DNA of 62,000 nucleotides. Origin: Phoronis australis (taxonomy: Eukaryota > Phoronida > Phoronidae). The stretch spans positions 15,070-77,069 of the forward strand of contig NMRA01000269.1 of the NCBI GenBank assembly GCA_002633005.1. Direction: 5' to 3'. Below, in pieces: positions 59,337 through 62,000 of this stretch. The notes beneath the pieces are model-generated. The model had not been told where the DNA came from and made no database searches. It saw nothing but the letters and a program-made list of their open reading frames with translations. The translations under genes and the position numbers were made by a program. Each line of letters begins with the position of its first letter. Position 1 is the stretch's first letter.

Positions 59337-61998
59337 CTATTATGCCAAAACACTTAATTACATGTATATTATGTCAAATGGGTCACACTTGAGGTATTTG
59401 TGTATTCTAAATTGCTTAATCCTTTTTATTTGGATGTTTCCTATTAATCGTGTGCCATACTTCCTTTGTTGTACAGTTACGATTATCCTGATCTAAATCT
59501 CATCACTTTTATGGTAAAATCAAGTCACTTGCGTTACAGTTGAGGAACCTTTTCAAATGATATGCAAAAGAGGTATGCACAAGTTGAAAATGAAAAATTG
59601 GCGATTTTTGTCCAAAAGTAGTGAGATTTTACTGTTTATTATGTTTTCAAATTTCTCAACTGCCAGTCCAGACTGTCTCTGGGGCTAAGGCCTTTTTGCC
59701 AGTGACCTGAATATCATCACAGCCTGAAAATCTTTGGACATATGATCTAAATCAATATGCAATACAAAGAGTACTATTGTGTGTTTAGTCTTTGCTGGTA
59801 TTTCATGGTGACCCTAATCCCTGCATTGTTATAGGGAAAATCAATCTTTTGAATGAAGTCCAGCAGAGGTAGCCTTATCAGGGTGCAGAAACAGTCCCAC
59901 ATCCTAGATTCAACTCTCTGTTTTGGAAGTTGAAAAACACATCGTTTTATTGACCTTAGTTTTTGGAAAGTAGAGCCTCTAACAGTAGTCAAATACCTCC
60001 ATTAGTGGACAGGCTTTTAATATTTTTATGTCAGTATTGCAATGTAGTATTGACAGCAAAGCAATTTTGGCATCAGAATGAAAACTGACTTACTAATCTT
60101 AATACCAAGTAATGTGAGGGGGTGTGAAGCATTGTGGGTATATACCACGGTCTGTGGTGTTTCAGTACCTGGGATTTAGATGACTATCAAGACTAATGAG
60201 ATTAAAATTGATAAAACAGGAATATATATACAGATATGTGAAAATGAGCCTCAATAGTTACTGGTCAGTATTCAAGTTCAGATTATTGAATTCTCACGCC
60301 ATCTGACCATTGGCTTTTAAGCTCAACAACTTTCTGTCTATGGTGTATGCTGATTTTCTGCTATTCCTTTCAAAAATAATTCTCAAACCTGTCATTTTTC
60401 TGTCTTTCAAAGTCTGACTTTCTTGCTGAAAAATATTGGAGATTTATCAAATATTGTTTGACAATGACATCTATGGTGTAGCCAAGTTCATAATAGACTT
60501 GACAATTTTTAATTGTTGGTTTTGTAGTAAAAGTGGCAAAAATATTGATTTGTCCGCCAGACTGTTCTAAATAGGTGCAGAATGACCGTAGGCTAAAACA
60601 CTCTGTGAAAAATTTGGAAGTCTTTGTTTTTGGCAGTCAATTTTTGGTGGAATTCTTGTCAAAAATATCGGGCACAGTTTTGCACCTGGCCAAAAGATTG
60701 AAAAAGAATTCGGAAAATGTTCATGTGTTTGGACCTTACAGCAATCTGCATTTTTTTAGAAAAGAGTCACGTGACTCTTTTCTAAAAAAATATATATAAC
60801 ATTCGTCTGTTCATCAAAAAAAATCAAAAACATGTTTTAGTTGAAAACAAGCATTTAAAATTGAATAAATGTTGTCCTTGGTAACAAAGGTAAACAGTTA
60901 GACGAAAAAAAATTGTTTCCACAATATTTTGTGTCTGACATCTGCATCGTTTCTCCTCCCTACCGCAGTTTTTCACTCTACTTAGTGAACAGGATATAAC
61001 TGGTTTGTTAACTACAATACTAGAGTTGTCAGCTGGTATCAAATTCAGGTCCTGTCTTATTATTTGACATTGTTTCATTCAAATATTCACCTTTCTGCCA
61101 CTACAAACGCTTAAGACTTCAGTTATTATTTTGATATGTTAACAATTTTTTTTCTGTTTAATAAAAATATATATGTATAACTCAAACATTTTTAAGTCTG
61201 GTCAGCACACCACCTCAGTGTGGCCACATCACGTGACCTAATGAATGTAAAATTTACAACTGAAAAGATCCCTGCCCTAACTGGTCACGCGAGTTAGCCA
61301 CAGGTGGTGTGCTGACCTGACTGAAAGCTTGTTTGCGATATACATTTCCACGCGGATTTAAGAATTACATATTTATATATATGCACAACATTCCCGCAGT
61401 GTCATCTTGCATTAACTTTGATTACCTGAGCATAACAAGTGGCAACTCGAGTGTCCTTTTAAGTCCCTTAATATAAGCTGGTCTGATAGGTTAAGCTACG
61501 GTACATTGACTGCTACCTGTTCACATCAACGTTCTTGAGTTAAGTTGCTCTGAAAGAACCTTAATATTCATTTGTGTCTGTTTTTGAATTGTCATACCAG
61601 CCACTTGCATAGAGGTCTTGGTAACTATCTTTTTGGATTGTAGTTTTAAAAGTTTCATTTTTTATGTGGAAATACGAAACACGTTCTTGGCTGTAGGGTA
61701 AAGGAAGAAAATTGCTTTGTGTCAGTGCCGTTACGTTTCGCATATTTTCCGTTTTGCTCTTTCAGTAAAATTGATTTCCAGTGAGTAGATATATTTCCTT
61801 CATCACTTAGTACAGGAGTTATCAATTACCAGTTTAAGTTGGCTCACCTGACTAGACCTATCATGTGACATTTGTTGATGTCCATAGACCTCCCACTCCC
61901 TTAAGGAGTCATGTGACGCTTGTTGATGTCCAATCAAACACGCATTATGATAAATAGTTTTTAAGAGTGTTGAGCAGTTCAATTTTGGTGGTACTGCA
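59337..61998. repeat. large tandem duplication, copy 2
   Basis: Second copy of 56560-58987, starting immediately after the N. It lacks the MITE of copy 1, has about 513 extra bases (60105-60617), and carries a perfect 40-base palindrome at 60751-60790 where copy 1 has different sequence. Alignment runs to the end of the window, so its true end is not visible. Confidence 0.9.
60751..60790. repeat. perfect 40-bp palindrome centred on CACGTG
   Basis: The half-site TTTTTTTAGAAAAGAGTCAC (60751-60770) is followed with no spacer by its exact inverse (60771-60790). Copy 1 of the duplication has the left half and AGTCACGTGACT core but then diverges (GCAATTCTCTGG). Confidence 0.97.
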
Positions 61999-62000
61999 CC

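Larger units (their letters stand above)
51925..62000 (+). other. first coding intron of the filamin-like gene (at least 10 kb)
   Basis: No second CH exon was recognised before the window end. The intron holds a TG microsatellite (53314-53370), a 33-bp tandem repeat (54706-54805) and a tandem pair of ~2.5-kb segments. Short G-rich pieces sharing CATGCxxGCACCCAGGG occur at 52533 and 55728 and may be ends of a small repeat family. Small frames here have no domain. Confidence 0.55.

Overview
Eukaryotic nuclear DNA, most likely from a marine invertebrate. Genes are sparse and interrupted by GT-AG introns, AATAAA signals and a TATA box are present, and much of the remainder is decayed transposons, MITE-like foldbacks and satellites. 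The gene set fits an invertebrate deuterostome or a cnidarian: a CTHRC1-type secreted protein, a SAMD9-family protein carrying a CARD, and a filamin/jitterbug-type calponin-homology exon. The phylum cannot be fixed from sequence alone; the recurrent short motif TAGGCCTA only weakly favours Ambulacraria.

Layout. 1-4.2 kb: no gene; microsatellites and a possible retroposed 3' end. 4.25-11.4 kb, minus strand: a complete six-exon CTHRC1-like gene with TATA box, signal peptide, coiled coil, conserved C-terminal domain and poly(A) signal; all exon phases agree. 11.5-35.3 kb: a repeat-rich desert. It holds trinucleotide and 19-bp satellites, two copies of a ~400-bp dispersed repeat, a ~250-bp GGGCCC-ended MITE, a broken coding relic, a ~0.5-kb tandem dimer, a ~0.7-kb foldback, a ~3-kb inverted-repeat element with ten subterminal motif copies, two Penelope-like GIY-YIG relics and a LINE relic. 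35.35-40.7 kb, plus strand: a SAMD9-like gene in which a CARD exon splices in phase to a 4.6-kb exon encoding SAM, AlbA-like, Sir2-like, STAND-type P-loop, TPR and OB-like parts; one single-base frameshift splits the reading frame. 40.7-51.6 kb: mostly non-coding, with a decayed P-element/THAP9-type transposase and a tRNA-derived SINE-like head. 51.6-51.9 kb, plus strand: first coding exon of a filamin-family gene, followed by intron to the window end. The last 5.4 kb holds two near-identical ~2.5-kb segments in tandem. The second begins directly after an unknown base (N), so this may be two haplotypes joined in assembly.

The three genes are unrelated in function: extracellular signalling or matrix, innate defence or cell death, and actin cross-linking. 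The most interesting item is the CARD-SAM-SAMD9 architecture: two self-assembly domains in tandem on one STAND-like NTPase. The most distinctive mobile element is the symmetric ~3-kb unit whose GCGATCGAGAACGC-type motifs are spaced at near-multiples of the DNA helical repeat.
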